64,000 nt of DNA, taken from Pipra filicauda. Taxonomy: Eukaryota > Chordata > Aves > Passeriformes > Pipridae. The notes beneath the pieces are model-generated. The model searched no databases, was not told the origin of the DNA, and worked only from the letters and a program-made list of their open reading frames with translations. Where the stretch lies: NCBI RefSeq assembly GCF_003945595.2, contig NW_024104304.1, positions 1,652,623 through 1,716,622 on the forward strand, read 5' to 3'. This document shows, in pieces, positions 13,421 to 24,573 of this stretch. Numbering within the stretch: position 1 is the stretch's first letter; every line of letters starts with the position of its first letter. A program made the position numbers and the translations under genes.

Positions 13421-14867
13421 GAAGCACTGAAATATTTAAGATTTTTATGCATGTACTGTTTACTTCTCTGATTTGTCATCTACTTGCACTTAAAGATAGC
13501 AAAAGAAATTAACAAACTGACCCATTCCTTAATGGCTGAAATCCAGCTAAGCTGAAGCCAAGCATAAAGGCAACAGAATTTCACCAAGGTCAACAACATT
13601 TTAACTCACAATGTGCACTGGACAAGCTTGCAAACAAAAAATTTCTCTATTATGTGCTACATCAAACCAAGGCTTTAAATAAGGTTTCAAGCTCTTAAAC
13701 TATACAAAGGAATGAATTTGCAAAGCCCAGTTTACATGCTTCTTGAACAAGTTATCACAAAGAAAGATGATGATTATGCAATATAGTGGAAGTGAAATAA
13801 TTGGTTAGTAAATGGCAAAAATCTGTATTACCATGCAAATGACAAAATTTCCCACCAAACCCCTAAATTGTGGCTTTTGTTTTTCAGTAACAAGATAATT
13901 TCAGACTTATGTTTTTTTTTTTAATAACCCGCTCTTTTCCCATATTTGATGAATTTGAAATACAATATTACGCTGATAAATGCTAAAATCTTTTTGAATG
14001 TTTTCATGCAAGTCTTAACTGGAATTCACACATCGTGAAAGAAAAAAAATGGTGTTATGGGACAGAAAGAAGGATCAACGAAAACAAGACACTGAATGCC
14101 TGTTTCAAGAGGAAATCTGAATGTACTAAAAATATCTGCTGCATAGAGGAATGTGTGTAAATGAGATGCTGCTTTTACCTGGGCTGCTGGTACTTAAATT
14201 TATTCATCTCACAGAAATCATTGCTAAAGTATCAACTAACACCTCTGTCTCTATTTTAGATCCTGGTTTTACAGAAGAGGGGAAAGGCCTGTGTCATTAA
14301 CAGAGCTGGTAATGTTACGACAGCTGGTGCTAATCACAGTCTTTCATATTCTTTTTGTGCTGTACACACCAGCAATTTCAGAAATCAGACTGTAGACACT
14401 TAAGCAGAGATAATTTTATAATATTTATTCTGCAACTTCAAGAGCTGTTTAACCACTAGAAGCCTTTTGTGTTAACTTTTGCTCAGACCTTAAAATGCTG
14501 CTCCTGACTCTACAGCTGTTACTGAAGGGATCTACCATCACTGCAGCTTAACCTGCAGACCATAATAAACTTTTAGGCCAAGGGTTCCCTTTGAGAACTT
14601 TATATTTATATGTGGAGTTAAAGTAAGACAAATATTTTTCAAGGATTGCACTCATTCCTATATAGAGAGTCCGTAAACTATGTGGTTGGTTTTTAGTGGT
14701 TTCTAACTGGGCAAATTTTTTTTTTCAAAATTTTACACTCTTGGACACTTTCTTCAGATTTACAAAACCCAAAACTGCCCAAAAAAGCTTATCAGCAAAC
14801 AATGAATAAATAATTTAAAATAATGTTCTTTCAAATATAAACCAAAAAACATCTCTCAATGATTTCT
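13421..14867. other. Intronic sequence, no gene seen
   Basis: AT-rich, with a T-run near 13912-13922. Nothing else recognised. Confidence 0.6.
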
Positions 14868-15680
14868 GAATGGTCTTGGGAATCCAGAGAGGTCCCAGCT
14901 AACTGGAAGATGGCAAACATCGTCCCAGTTTAGGGACAGGAAGGAGGAGCCTGGAAACTAGAGGCCTGTCAGTCTCACTTCAGTGCCTGGTAAAGTTATG
15001 GAGAAGATTACTCTGGGAAGTACTGAAAAACACCTGAAAGACAACACTGGCATCAGTCACAGCCAGCACGGCTTCATGAGAGGAAAGTCCTGCTTATTGA
15101 ACCTGATTTCCTTCTATGACAAGGTAACCCACCTAGTTCATCAAGGGAAGCCAGTTGATGTCATCTTTTTGGATTTCAGTGAAGCTTTCGATACTGTCTC
15201 TCACAAGGTCCTTCTGGACAAAATGTCCAGCACACAGCTGGATAAACACATCATATGGTGTGTGAGCAATTGGCTCATGGCTGGAGCACAGAGGGTAATA
15301 CAGTAACATCAGACTGGCAACATGTCACTCGTGGGGTTCCACAGGGCTCCATCTTAGGCCCAGTGCCCTTCAACATTTTCATAAATTACTTTGATGCAGG
15401 ACTGGAAGGGATACTAAGCAAGTTTGCTGATGACACAAAACTGGGAGGAACTGTTGACTCCCTCAATGGCAGGGAGGCCCTGCAGAGAGACCTCGAAAAA
15501 TTAGGGGATTAGGCAATCACCAACCACATGAAGTTCAACAAGGAAAAGTGGCAGATTCTGCACCTAGGATGAGGCAACCCTGGATATGACTCCTGGGGCT
15601 GGGTCTGTGCAGAGCTAAGGGTTGGACTCAATGATCTTTGTGGATCCCTTCCAACTCAGCATATTTTATGATTCTGTGAT
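14868..15680 (+). mobile_element. CR1 LINE fragment with reverse-transcriptase palm
   Basis: 5'-truncated, sense-strand CR1 ORF2. Two overlapping frames (14983-15306 and 15255-15512) hold RT motifs in order: [39 protein letters not shown], then the catalytic [10 protein letters not shown] frame change near 15295-15306, an in-frame stop at 15510 and missing domains show it is dead. It ends with CR1-type terminal sequence (TTTTATGATTCTGTGAT) at about 15680, giving a real 3' end. Confidence 0.93.
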
Positions 15681-17339
15681 AAATGTCTCTCAGGCGAAAT
15701 CACATGGTAATAATCTTACTTATTTATACATATAAGTCTGATCAACTGCTCTTATTAACATATTCTACTAAATATATATAATCCTCTTTTAATTGAGTTT
15801 CTAGTCTTTTTTGCTATTTATAAAGCAATCTGAAGCACCCAATGGGTACTGGGTTTGACTACTTTAATGTATAAAATTTTCAAGAGAAGATAAGACACTG
15901 GATCACAGCAATCTGTAGTTTGATACAAATGGCAAATGGAATCCTTGAAGGAAGTTCTGAGAATAATTCCACACCAAGCACAGAATATTGCTAGCAAACC
16001 AACTACAGAAACTTTCCAGTTTATTTTCATTCTTGAATAAGTATTTTATCTCCATCACACTGATTTTTTTGCTTCACTGGTCTAAATCTGTAAAAATGCT
16101 TTATTTTTTACTGTTCATTAATATGACAGGTTCATTAAAGTAAATGAAGCTTAATTCAATCATATTCAGATGCTATACTGGATAGATTATTGCATTTTGT
16201 CTTTTAAATAGTTTGTCTTTCATTCTACTATCTTCATCAAACAGTACTCTGAATAATTATCACATTGCCATTATGAAGCTACAGAATGACTACATTTTTA
16301 CTAAGAATTTCAGGTCACCTACAGCATTTACACAAAATACCACAAATCTAGTTAAAGCAACTTAGGCTATACAGAAAGAAAGTAATTCCTTATAGCAAGG
16401 TATGTGTTTCTAAGGTGTTTACCATTTGGATTATTACATTATCTCAGTTTTATATTCACTAGTCAGGAGGTAAATGTCAACTGGAATCATTGAATCTCAA
16501 TTTTTTTACATCTCTCATTTTGCTTGATTGGCTTTTTACCAGCTGTAATTTATTGCTCTGATGAAAGTATAAAGTAAAAAGCTGAGAGTGTAATCAAGGC
16601 TATTGGTGAATTAAATACCATGTGATACTAAATCAGCAAGGAAAAAATACTGTGGAGACAAATGGAGATGTTTACCGTTTCAGTATGAGTACTATTAGAA
16701 CAACTGTTTATGTAAAATCAAACATTGTACAAGAAAACCAAATAAACACCCAAGCTGCAAAAAATCAACATTATCTTCCGCAAAATAAAAACTAAAACTT
16801 CTGACAAGCAGATGAATTTGGGGCTCTTTGTCAAGAAAAAAATTCCTGTTTTAAAATCAGAGTGTGCAGCAGCGAGAACAGGGAAGAAAGTCCGAGGTGC
16901 TAAGACATTTGATTTTTATAAATAAAGATGAACATTGTCATAGTCACAGCCTGCAGTAATCAGTAATCCTTATACTTGATCTTCCAAAACTTCTTACACC
17001 AGAGAAAATCACCCAGCTCTTCTATGACGAAGCTATTCAGAGTTATTGGAACATTTTTTTCTTTGTTAACTGGTATTTTATTTTATAAAAAAATGGTTCA
17101 TGTGAAAAAACAACTCTGAGAAAAAAGATCAATGGTCTGCCTAAGTATAATCCACAAAACCTACCTGAAGTTAAAAAAAAAATCTCATTCACTTCAACAG
17201 CTTTTCTGAAAGGCCCTGAGACATAGGTGAAAACATGTGATAGCTAATAATAGGTAAATTCAAGTAGGAGCTTGATTTCTTTTCTTTTTAATACTACAAA
17301 GCCTGTATACTACAAGTGTTAGACTACATTTTACAGTAC
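15681..17339. other. Intron next to the KHDRBS2 exon, donor side
   Basis: No repeat recognised. The sequence beside the exon is unbroken intron. Confidence 0.55.
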
Positions 17340-17467
17340 CTTTGGATATTGTTTGACAGGTATCAGAACTCTCTCTGACAGCTTTATGTTTTTGTTGCTG
17401 ATAACATCAAGATATTTCTTTTCTTCATCTTCCTTCTTGCCTTCAGAACCCTGAAATTTTTCCATTT
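17340..17467 (-). CDS. KHDRBS2: KHDRBS2 (SLM1) internal exon, probably exon 2
   Basis: This 128-base minus-strand exon starts after a good acceptor (T-rich tract ending TTTTTCAG) and ends at AAG before GTACTG. It enters in phase with two bases (AA) completing a split Glu codon, then reads 42 codons starting [17 protein letters not shown] and ending IPVKQYPK. That matches vertebrate KHDRBS2 almost residue for residue: the human protein has Ile for the first Met and Asp for the Glu of GSEG. The paralogue KHDRBS3 differs at many positions (it has VINKNMKLGQK where this has [12 protein letters not shown]). The exon covers the end of the QUA1 dimerisation region and the first part of the KH domain; the GxxG loop follows in the next exon, outside the window. 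KHDRBS2 is a nuclear STAR-family protein that binds U/A-rich RNA and controls neuronal alternative splicing. I see no other KHDRBS2 exon here. The match is from recognition, not a search. Confidence 0.93.
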
Positions 17468-19019
17468 CTGAAAAATATTAAAAAATAGAGCAATCAGTGG
17501 CATGATATTTATCATCCTCAGGAACTTTAAACTTACACATTATAATGCAGGCTGTGTATTGAACACCTGTGTTGTCTGCACTCGTGGTATGTACCGTTGT
17601 GTTTGAAAAAACTGGACTGCCACCTTTTCCTCTCAGCGCTGGTGACAGTCCACAGGTGGTACTTCTCAACTAATTCTTCCCCAGCTGAAAGGGAAGCCAA
17701 ATGATCTCAGTGGGAGCAGGAATAGAAGAGGCTTACAATTCCATCTTATCAGCCTTTTAAAGGGGATCACATCATCTCAGCTTGATGCCTTTTGTAGATG
17801 TGACCTGCCAGAATTGAACTGGATTCTAACTGCAATTTCAGTACAAGTAGTAGAAAACTACTTTTTGTTACTGAGTTTCCATTCAAATTCTTCTGAATTA
17901 ATTGAAGGTTGTACAAAATTAAGTTAACTCTTACAAAAAAATTCCCAATTAAGAAATACAGTAAATAATTGTTATAAATATATATATATATAATATTGCT
18001 AGTATGTAGAACACCTGCAGAATTTACAAAAAAACCTCAAAAATATATTCAGGTTGAATAGTTTTGAATTCTTTATTCCCTAAAGCCTGATAATGAACAG
18101 ATAACAACAAATAATTGAAATTATCACTCTGCAAAGAACGTCTAATAGGTGCCTGAGAGCTCCCTGAGAGCACAGATACTTTTGAAAAAGCTGCATTTGC
18201 AGCAGTGACATTGTTGACAGCACAGAAAATGGCAATGCTCATAATGAGTTAATTATAACTGATTTATAGCTAAAAAGGGACAGCTGTGGGACGTAGAAAC
18301 ATGCTGTTTCAAGGACCAGAAACCAAGAATGGAAAACAGTAACACAGCAATAGCAATCTGTAACACACCAATACAAGTTTCTTTGACTCACAATAAACAT
18401 AAGAAAAAATGTATTGAAAAGAACAGCCCATGTCATGATTTGTTAATAAATATTTATGCTGCCTATATAAGACCAAAAAATTTATTTAAAGCCTGCACCA
18501 GCAGACAATTCTCTAATGTTTCAGTCATAAGTTCTTTCAAAACCTCTCAGAGAACACACCTAAAAGAACTCAGATGGGATACACCTTCCCTAATTTAGGA
18601 TTAAAAGGTTATTTACTATCACTAAAATCATCAGAAGGATATTTCATTATTATAAAATACTTGAATATACCTGGAAAATAGCGGTATATTGCATTCAGTG
18701 GGAAAGATTAACCTGGAAAGCAGCAACCGTCAATTAAGCACACGCTTAAAACCTGATTCTTTGCAGTAAAATACTTAGTTTGGGCAGGTTTAATAGATAG
18801 AAAGTTCTTTGAAAATAGATCCAATGCAATTATACAAAGGGTTGTGCTATGGGATGCAGAAGGGAGAGACAAGGCAAACAAAGGGGGAAAAATGTCACAA
18901 GCACAGTAAGTACTGGAACGAAATTAAGGAATTTCCCAGATGTATTGTGAACACTGCCGAGATAATTCTAAAAGACAAGTGGGGAAAGTCGATCTACATG
19001 TACACATACATTACAGCAG
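17468..19019. other. Intron next to the KHDRBS2 exon, acceptor side
   Basis: Holds the T-rich tract of the acceptor and an alternating AT tract at about 17978-17995. No other feature seen. Confidence 0.6.
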
Positions 19020-19628
19020 AACCACAGAATCATCTGAGTTGAAAAATAACCTTAAGTTGATCAAGTCCAGCTATTAATTAAGCACTGCCAAGTCCACCAC
19101 TAAACCATACCCCTAAGTGCCACATCCACACATCTTTTAAACATCTCCAGGGACACAGATTTCACCACTTCCCTGGATGGTCCATTGCAACAATTAATAA
19201 ACCTTTCTGTGAAGAAATTCTTCCTGATTATCCAATCTAAACCTTCCTTGAGACAGCTTGAGGCTACATCCTCTTGTCCTGTCACTAGTTGCCTGTGAGA
19301 AGAAACCAACCCCCACTTGGCTACAACCTTCTTTCAGGTAGTTGTAGAGAGTGATGAGGTCTCCCCTGAGCTACCTCTTCTCCAGGCTAAATAACTCCAG
19401 CTCCCTCAGCCGCTCCTCATAGGACTTGTGCTCTAGACCCTCCACTAGCTTTGCTGCCCTTCTCTGAATGTGCTCCAGCATCTCAGTGTCTTTCTTGCAA
19501 TGAGGGGCCCAGAACTGAACACAGGATTCAAGGTGTGGCCTCACCAGTGCCAAGAACAGGGGGACTATCATTGCCCTGGTCACGGTGGCCACACTATTGC
19601 TGATACAAGCCAGGATGTCAGTGGCCTC
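19020..19628 (-). mobile_element. CR1 LINE 3' fragment (antisense)
   Basis: Reverse-complement CR1 3' end from CACAGAATCATC through CTCCCTCAGCCGCTCC to GATACAAGCCAGGATGTC. The minus strand encodes the typical CR1 C-terminal block, with [12 protein letters not shown] and then [19 protein letters not shown]. Stops and shifts elsewhere show it is inactive. Confidence 0.88.
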
Positions 19629-20204
19629 AACACCAATTAAACTCTTTCTTCTGGGAAGGTGCTGAAGATGCTTAGAAGTCTGTATGGTCAGTAGGGAGGG
19701 GTAGTAAAGCTTAGGACTAACTGCTCACCTTCAAAACGTCCACCAGCCCTTGCAATCAGTCCCAGTCTTGCACTTTATTTTTAAATGAGAGTACATGAAA
19801 GTTTTGGAACTAAAGAGGTGTCTTTGCTAAAGTTAATGAAAGACTACTTCAGCTGGGCTTATGAGACAAGTGATAAGAGTTTGCAGATCTATCAAGAGAT
19901 AACCTGTGGCACTTTAATTGGTTTAACTCCAATATTGAACATGATGATGGGGTGGGCTCTAAGTCCAGAAGAGCTAGTGAGGAGCGAGAAACATCAGTGG
20001 GGTTTCCTCCAGGAAATGAAAGGCAACAAAAAGTCAATTTCAGGTGAGATCCAGCAGCACTTAAGGTCAAACACAGTGACAGAAGCAAATGGGGAGGGAT
20101 CACAATGAGAGCCAGGCTGTAAAGCCAGAATTGGAGGGCAGGATTATTGCATCAAAAGCCAGTGCGGAAAGTGGGCACATAAGGTTTCCTTCAGGGAATT
20201 GTGG
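19629..20204. other. Unique sequence left of the Topors-like pair
   Basis: Overlapping chance frames on both strands; no match to the region left of copy B. No feature recognised. Confidence 0.5.
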
Positions 20205-20640
20205 CAAGTAGCCCATGACCATAGCCACATAGATCTTGAGATTCATCTCCAAGGAGTGAGACTCCAAAAGCACCCTGGAAATCCTCTGCCAGTGTTTCAT
20301 CACCGTCACAGTAAAAGAAAGGTTTCCAAATGTTCAGAGAGAAGTTGTGGGCACCCTGAAAAGAGCCTGGATCTGTCTTCTTTCAACCCTGCCTTCAGGT
20401 ATTGATTTACACTGAAAAAAAAACCCTACAGAGTCTTCTGCAGGCTCAGCAGCCTGGAAGCAGCACTCTGAGCTCCTTCCTCATAGGACAGATGATCTAG
20501 TCCCTTCATCATCCTTGTGGACCCTTGCTAGCTGCTCTCCACTATGTCCATCTCTACTTATGATGAAGAGCCCAGCACTGGGCAAAGTACTCCAATTGTT
20601 GCCTCAACAGCACTAAGCAGAGGTCAAATCACTTGACCTG
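20205..20640 (-). mobile_element. CR1 LINE fragment (antisense), left of copy A
   Basis: The plus strand reads as the reverse complement of the CR1 3' coding end: CTCCAAGGAGTGAGACTCC, then GTCACAGTAAA, then CTCATAGGACAGATG. The element is decayed and lacks the CR1 3' terminal repeats. Its right half (from 20435) is inside the duplicated unit; its left half matches the CR1 left of copy B only loosely. Confidence 0.75.
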
Positions 20641-21342
20641 CAAAGTCAGCGAAGGAGCAACAAATGCCTTGAGATGCTTTATTTCTGAAAGAGAACAGAG
20701 GGCTGGGTATGATTGGTGAAACCTCCAAATTTATATGAAAAAAAAGCAAAGGGATTCTGCTCGACAGCAGGGCAGTTCCGTGAGATGAGCTATCTGGCAA
20801 GGTCTTGTTCCCCAAGGCTGAAATGTGGTCCTGGAAGTCCTGTGATGTCACCAGGGAGTCACTGTGACACCCTTGACAACATACCTTTTGGAGGTGTGGG
20901 GCAGCCCTGAAGGGCCACAGTGTCTGGCCTCCTCCATCAGAAACAGACACCTGCACGTGGAGTGACAAAGGACACCCATCCCGCTGGGTGCCTTCTGAGG
21001 GCACAGAGAGGATTTGCCGGACAGGTACAACGCAGGGCCCAGGCCACTGGTCCCAACCTGCCATGTACCCAGGCTCCAGCTGCCATTGCTGAGAGGCCAG
21101 GAATCCCTTTTCCACCTTCCCAACTCCTGCCTGCACGTGTCAGAGCGGTCAGTCACCATCCTGCCCTGAGAGCAGGAACATGCCAAGATACCCCAGTGTC
21201 ACTCATCTGCCCCAGGATGATCTCTGGCATTTGTGGCAGCCCAAATGCAGCCCCGAGGCAGAGCGAGCAGTTCTTTAGAACTCAACTTTGGCAGCTTTGC
21301 TGCTGGCTGCAGATTGTGTCCCTTGCACAGGTGGATGCAACA

Positions 21343-21369
21343 ACCTCTTATCTCTTTGTTGTTTTGCAG
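21343..21369 (+). promoter_or_regulatory. Candidate splice acceptor of copy A
   Basis: A T/C-rich stretch running to TTTTGCAG, seven bases before the Met of the conserved frame. The sequence changes from non-protein-like to protein-like translation here. A possible donor (ACAG followed by GTACAA) lies at about 21021-21030, which would give an intron of about 345 bases. The donor is a guess. Confidence 0.5.
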
Positions 21370-21375
21370 GGCGAG

Positions 21376-22620
21376 ATGAACTTGGAGGAGGACTCGGCAG
21401 AAGGCAGCACCTCTTCTTGTGCTGTCAGCACCAATCACATGTCCCAGGCTACACCTCCGGGTGCTTTGGAGAGCCTAGGGTTCCCAATCTGTCTGGACAC
21501 CACTAATGACCAAGGCTCCGTGAGCTGGCGTAGCCATCCTGTCTGTTTTTCCTGCCTAGTGGAGTGGTTCCACAGAAGAGTAGTGTGCCCAATATGCCAG
21601 TGGTCTTTCCCACACAACTTTTGCACAGTGGGAGACACTAACTCCGGGACCTACTCCACTGGGCAGTACAGCAGCTCTGACAACCGTGCTCAAGGAGGGA
21701 GAGCTGGACCCAGCTCTGAGGAAAGGAAGTGGCATCGTTCCTCAGGACACCAGCACCGCAACTCTTTCAGCAGAAGCTGTGGTGGTACCTGGGGCGGTAG
21801 ACGTGGCACTAGGCATGGTGGGGCTCGAGAGAGGAACCGAAGCAGGTACCAAAGGCAGCACCACAATGGCCACGGCAGGGTTCAGCAGGCCCAGGGCTAC
21901 AACCCCTCGAGCAGGAGGAGACGGCAGCAGAGCAGGGCTCAGAACACTGCTCGTGGCAATGGCCGAGCTCCAAGGATGGAACAGCACATCCGAGCCGCCT
22001 CAAGGAGAAGAAGGCGCCGTCAGCAGGGACCCCGGGTTTCTTTCATGGAACCACAGGCGACAAGGAGCCGATTCCGCCAGAGGTCCCGCAGCACTGTGCG
22101 CCAAACACTGAGGGAGAATCTAAGGAGGATGGAACGCGCTGAGGGACTAGCTCTAAGGCATGAATGGCACATCCAAGCCTCCTCCAGGAGGAATGAGCAC
22201 CGTCAGCACAGGCGCCAGCTTTCTTACAGAGAACCACAGGTGACAAGGAGACGACCCAGGGGGAGGTCCCACAACAGCCGGCATCAAACACTGCGGGAGA
22301 ATCCAAGGAGGGTGGAACATGATGAGAGAGGGTTCCTAAGGATCGAACGGGCTGTCCCTGCCTCCTCACGGAGGAACCAGCGCCGTCAACGGGAGCGCCA
22401 GTTTTTTTTCATCGAACCACAGGCAACAAGGAGACAAACCCGGGGGATGCCCCGCAGCACTCGGCGCCAAACACCGCGCGAGAGTCTAAGGAGGATGGAA
22501 CGTGACGAGGGACGAGCTCTAAGACTCCAACGGGACGTCCCAACCTCCTCGGGGTGGAACGAGCACCGTCAGCGGGGCCACCAGGTATATATCACTGAAC
22601 CACAGCCAACAAGGAACTGA
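21376..22620 (+). CDS. Topors-like RING-degenerate Arg-rich protein, copy A
   Basis: A 414-codon frame, open from Met at 21376 to TGA at 22620. It is also open upstream to 20920 (566 codons), but that 152-residue extension does not look like protein, and a strong acceptor (T-rich tract, TTTTGCAG) ends at 21369, so this is probably a last coding exon. Residues 36-78 align with the TOPORS RING: FPICLD, then RSHPVCFSC, then EWFHRRVVCPIC. Cys1 is Phe36 and Cys3 is Arg52; Cys39, His54, Cys57, Cys60, Cys71 and Cys74 remain, so each zinc site lacks one ligand. Residues about 95-203 are rich in Ser, Gly and Arg. Residues 204-414 are three and a half 61-residue repeats (EPQxTR, QTxRE, RRMER motifs). 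TOPORS is a nuclear ubiquitin/SUMO E3; ligase activity here is doubtful. It lies opposite to KHDRBS2, within its intron. AATAAA follows at 22761. Family assignment is by eye. Confidence 0.7.
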   Translation: MNLEEDSAEGSTSSCAVSTNHMSQATPPGALESLGFPICLDTTNDQGSVSWRSHPVCFSCLVEWFHRRVVCPICQWSFPHNFCTVGDTNSGTYSTGQYSSSDNRAQGGRAGPSSEERKWHRSSGHQHRNSFSRSCGGTWGGRRGTRHGGARERNRSRYQRQHHNGHGRVQQAQGYNPSSRRRRQQSRAQNTARGNGRAPRMEQHIRAASRRRRRRQQGPRVSFMEPQATRSRFRQRSRSTVRQTLRENLRRMERAEGLALRHEWHIQASSRRNEHRQHRRQLSYREPQVTRRRPRGRSHNSRHQTLRENPRRVEHDERGFLRIERAVPASSRRNQRRQRERQFFFIEPQATRRQTRGMPRSTRRQTPRESLRRMERDEGRALRLQRDVPTSSGWNEHRQRGHQVYITEPQPTRN

Positions 22621-22760
22621 TACTCCTGGACGTGCCGTAGCCCTGCTGGGCACAGGGCCTGGTAGCACACCCGACCAAGAAGGGTACTACTGCATGGTTT
22701 GTTACTGGTGTCAGGAACAACACTACTTTAGACAAAAAGAGCTCCTATTAAAAATTGCAA

Positions 22761-22766
22761 AATAAA
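22761..22766 (+). terminator. Candidate polyadenylation signal, copy A
   Basis: AATAAA 141 bases after the stop codon of copy A, in sequence shared with copy B. No poly(A) tract follows, so the unit does not look like a fresh retrocopy. Confidence 0.45.
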
Positions 22767-23223
22767 GTCAAATCCAGTGTTCAAACTTGGGGATAAGAAT
22801 TTATTCTCCATCACAAAATTCATCTGAAAATCTAAAGTGACCCTTGCAAGGCCTTTTTAGCTGAGGATTGTAACAAGCATAAAACCTGACTACTGGATTT
22901 GTCATCCTGTTTTATATTTGTCTATAAAATGTGGTACTGAACATTTCGTATGGTTGTGCCTAGGTTCCCTACATTGCATTTCCACAGTATGATCAACCAC
23001 AGATGTTACCATGTTTTCTCTTTCCCGCCCTGCTACCAACACCACCAAAGCCTTATTAGAAATCCTCTTGTCTTTCCACATCACCTGTTTTCTCATGCTT
23101 TACTCCAAATATCCCCCAGGATAACTTCTCCTGTTACTTACCACTCTTCTCACAAGGTGGTAGTGAAAAGTTAAGTTGATTTACAATTACTTTGTCTCAA
23201 AGGCACTGCCTATAATGCCAATA

Positions 23224-24009
23224 CAAATCCAATGCCTGGTAGCAAGCCTCTGAAAAGCTTTTCATCTCCTTCTTACTCAGAGACTTCAAATATAACTCCT
23301 AAAGCCTTCACAGGGAAATTTTTCCCCATGGTATGCCCTGTGCAGAGCGTAACGTTTAATGCCCACAGTGACAGTACCTGCTACAGGCTCTTCAGACCAC
23401 AGCCAAAAACTAACACAGTCATTGAAAAACAATGGCAAAGGACACTGTTACTTTCAAGTAATACTGGTGCAAAGAAAGGAATCTTCTCAAAAGACAGAGG
23501 CAACACAATAAATTAGTAACCGGACCAAGACAAGCTTTATTAAATGACTGTATTCAACTACAATTGGCCTCTACTTTGTACATTCCTTGTGTCACTCCAT
23601 GACTTTGACCTTCAGCAAGCAGAAGCATTAAGACACTGCCATGAAGGAATTCAGACGAAGATCAAGCTGCCAACTTGCTGGCTCACAGCACTGACACGCA
23701 GCAAGTTGCTTTAGTTACAAATTGTGACCTGCCGACCAACTGGGAAATCTGCAACACACACTATGAAAACAGAACCATCAAGATATTCTGCTCCCTCACA
23801 CAATCCTCATTATTTTCTTTTGCTTGTTAGTTTTATGTGCAGTCACTGATAAATCCCCCAAAGGAAAAAAAAAAAAAGGCGGTAGCCTCATGGACAATCA
23901 ACTTCCATAAGGCAAACCTAACTCCTCATGAGCATAATGGAATCATTCAACCTTCCTATGTCAAGCAACCCAGAAGTGCTTTCTTAGATTGCACAAGTGT
24001 ATTTTCTGT
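23224..24009. other. Spacer between the two Topors-like units
   Basis: Unique AT-rich sequence with no match in the flanks of either unit. It contains a short A-run (about 23865-23877) and only chance reading frames. No gene recognised. Confidence 0.6.
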
Positions 24010-24573
24010 CACAGAATCACATAACACTGGAGGTGGGAAAGGACCTCCAGAGGTCATCTGGTCAAACAGTCCCTGCTCAAGCAGAGCCACTGAGACGTGG
24101 TGGCCCAAGACCATAGCCACACAGGTCTTGAGTATCAGCTCCAAGGAGGGAGACTCCCTCCACGAGCACCCCAGAAATCCTCTGCCAGTGCTTGGTCAAT
24201 CTCGCAGTAAAAAAAAAGATTTTCAAACAGTCACAGGAGAGTTCCCATGTTTCGGCTTGTGCCTGTTTTCACTGGGCAAGCGTTAAAAGAGCCTGGCTTA
24301 GGCTCTTCACCCTGCAATAACATACGTATCATACACCCTGGAAAAGATGCCATATCAAATCTTCTGCAGGTTCAGCAGCCTGGAAGCAGCACTCTGAGCT
24401 CCTTCCTCATAGGACAGATGATCTAGTCCCTTCATCATCCTTGTGGACCCTTGCTAGCTGCTCTCCACTATGTCCATCTCTACTTATGATGAAGAGCCCA
24501 GCACTGGGCAAAGTACTCCAATTGTTGCCTCAACAGCACTAAGCAGAGGGGGAGGATCAACTCCCTCGACTTG
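24010..24573 (-). mobile_element. CR1 LINE fragment (antisense), left of copy B
   Basis: It begins with the CR1 terminus in reverse (CACAGAATCAC, GGAAAGGACCTCC) and continues through the usual CR1 C-terminal coding region to GGGGGAGGATCAACTCCCTC. From 24361 rightward it is nearly identical to the CR1 at 20435-20640; left of 24361 the two are clearly diverged. Confidence 0.8.

Larger units (their letters stand above)
1..17339 (-). other. KHDRBS2: KHDRBS2 intron 2 (partial)
   Basis: Sequence downstream of the KHDRBS2 exon in the direction of transcription. It is AT-rich, with stops in every frame and only short chance reading frames. No sequence resembling the next KHDRBS2 exon (GxxG loop segment) was seen, so intron 2 runs off the left edge. 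It hosts one CR1 reverse-transcriptase fragment, one weak CR1 remnant and two ERV LTRs, listed separately. Confidence 0.85.
20435..23223 (+). repeat. Tandem duplication unit A
   Basis: This 2.8 kb block is repeated at 24361-27156. Identity begins abruptly at CTTCTGCAGG inside an antisense CR1 fragment and ends just after AAGGCACTGCCT. One small replacement near 20641-20655 accounts for the 7-base difference in spacing. From about 20655 to 22837 I count some 13 differences; in the last 386 bases I count 11, so the 3' flank is several times more diverged than the coding core. Confidence 0.9.

Noticed and set aside
20624..21186. 170- and 112-codon minus-strand frames over the upstream part of copy A (and the same in copy B)
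   Set aside because: No domain or motif, and they overlap the presumed intron and 5' region; conserved between copies only because the DNA is duplicated.
20920..21375. First 152 codons of the copy A 566-codon frame as part of the protein (same for copy B, 24853-25308)
   Set aside because: Composition is not protein-like, and a strong splice acceptor lies at the junction; open by chance in GC-rich sequence.
21686..22111. 141-codon plus frame (and the matching one at 25619-26044)
   Set aside because: A shifted shadow of the Topors-like frame; low-complexity Ala/Gly/Thr translation produced by the repeated Arg codons.
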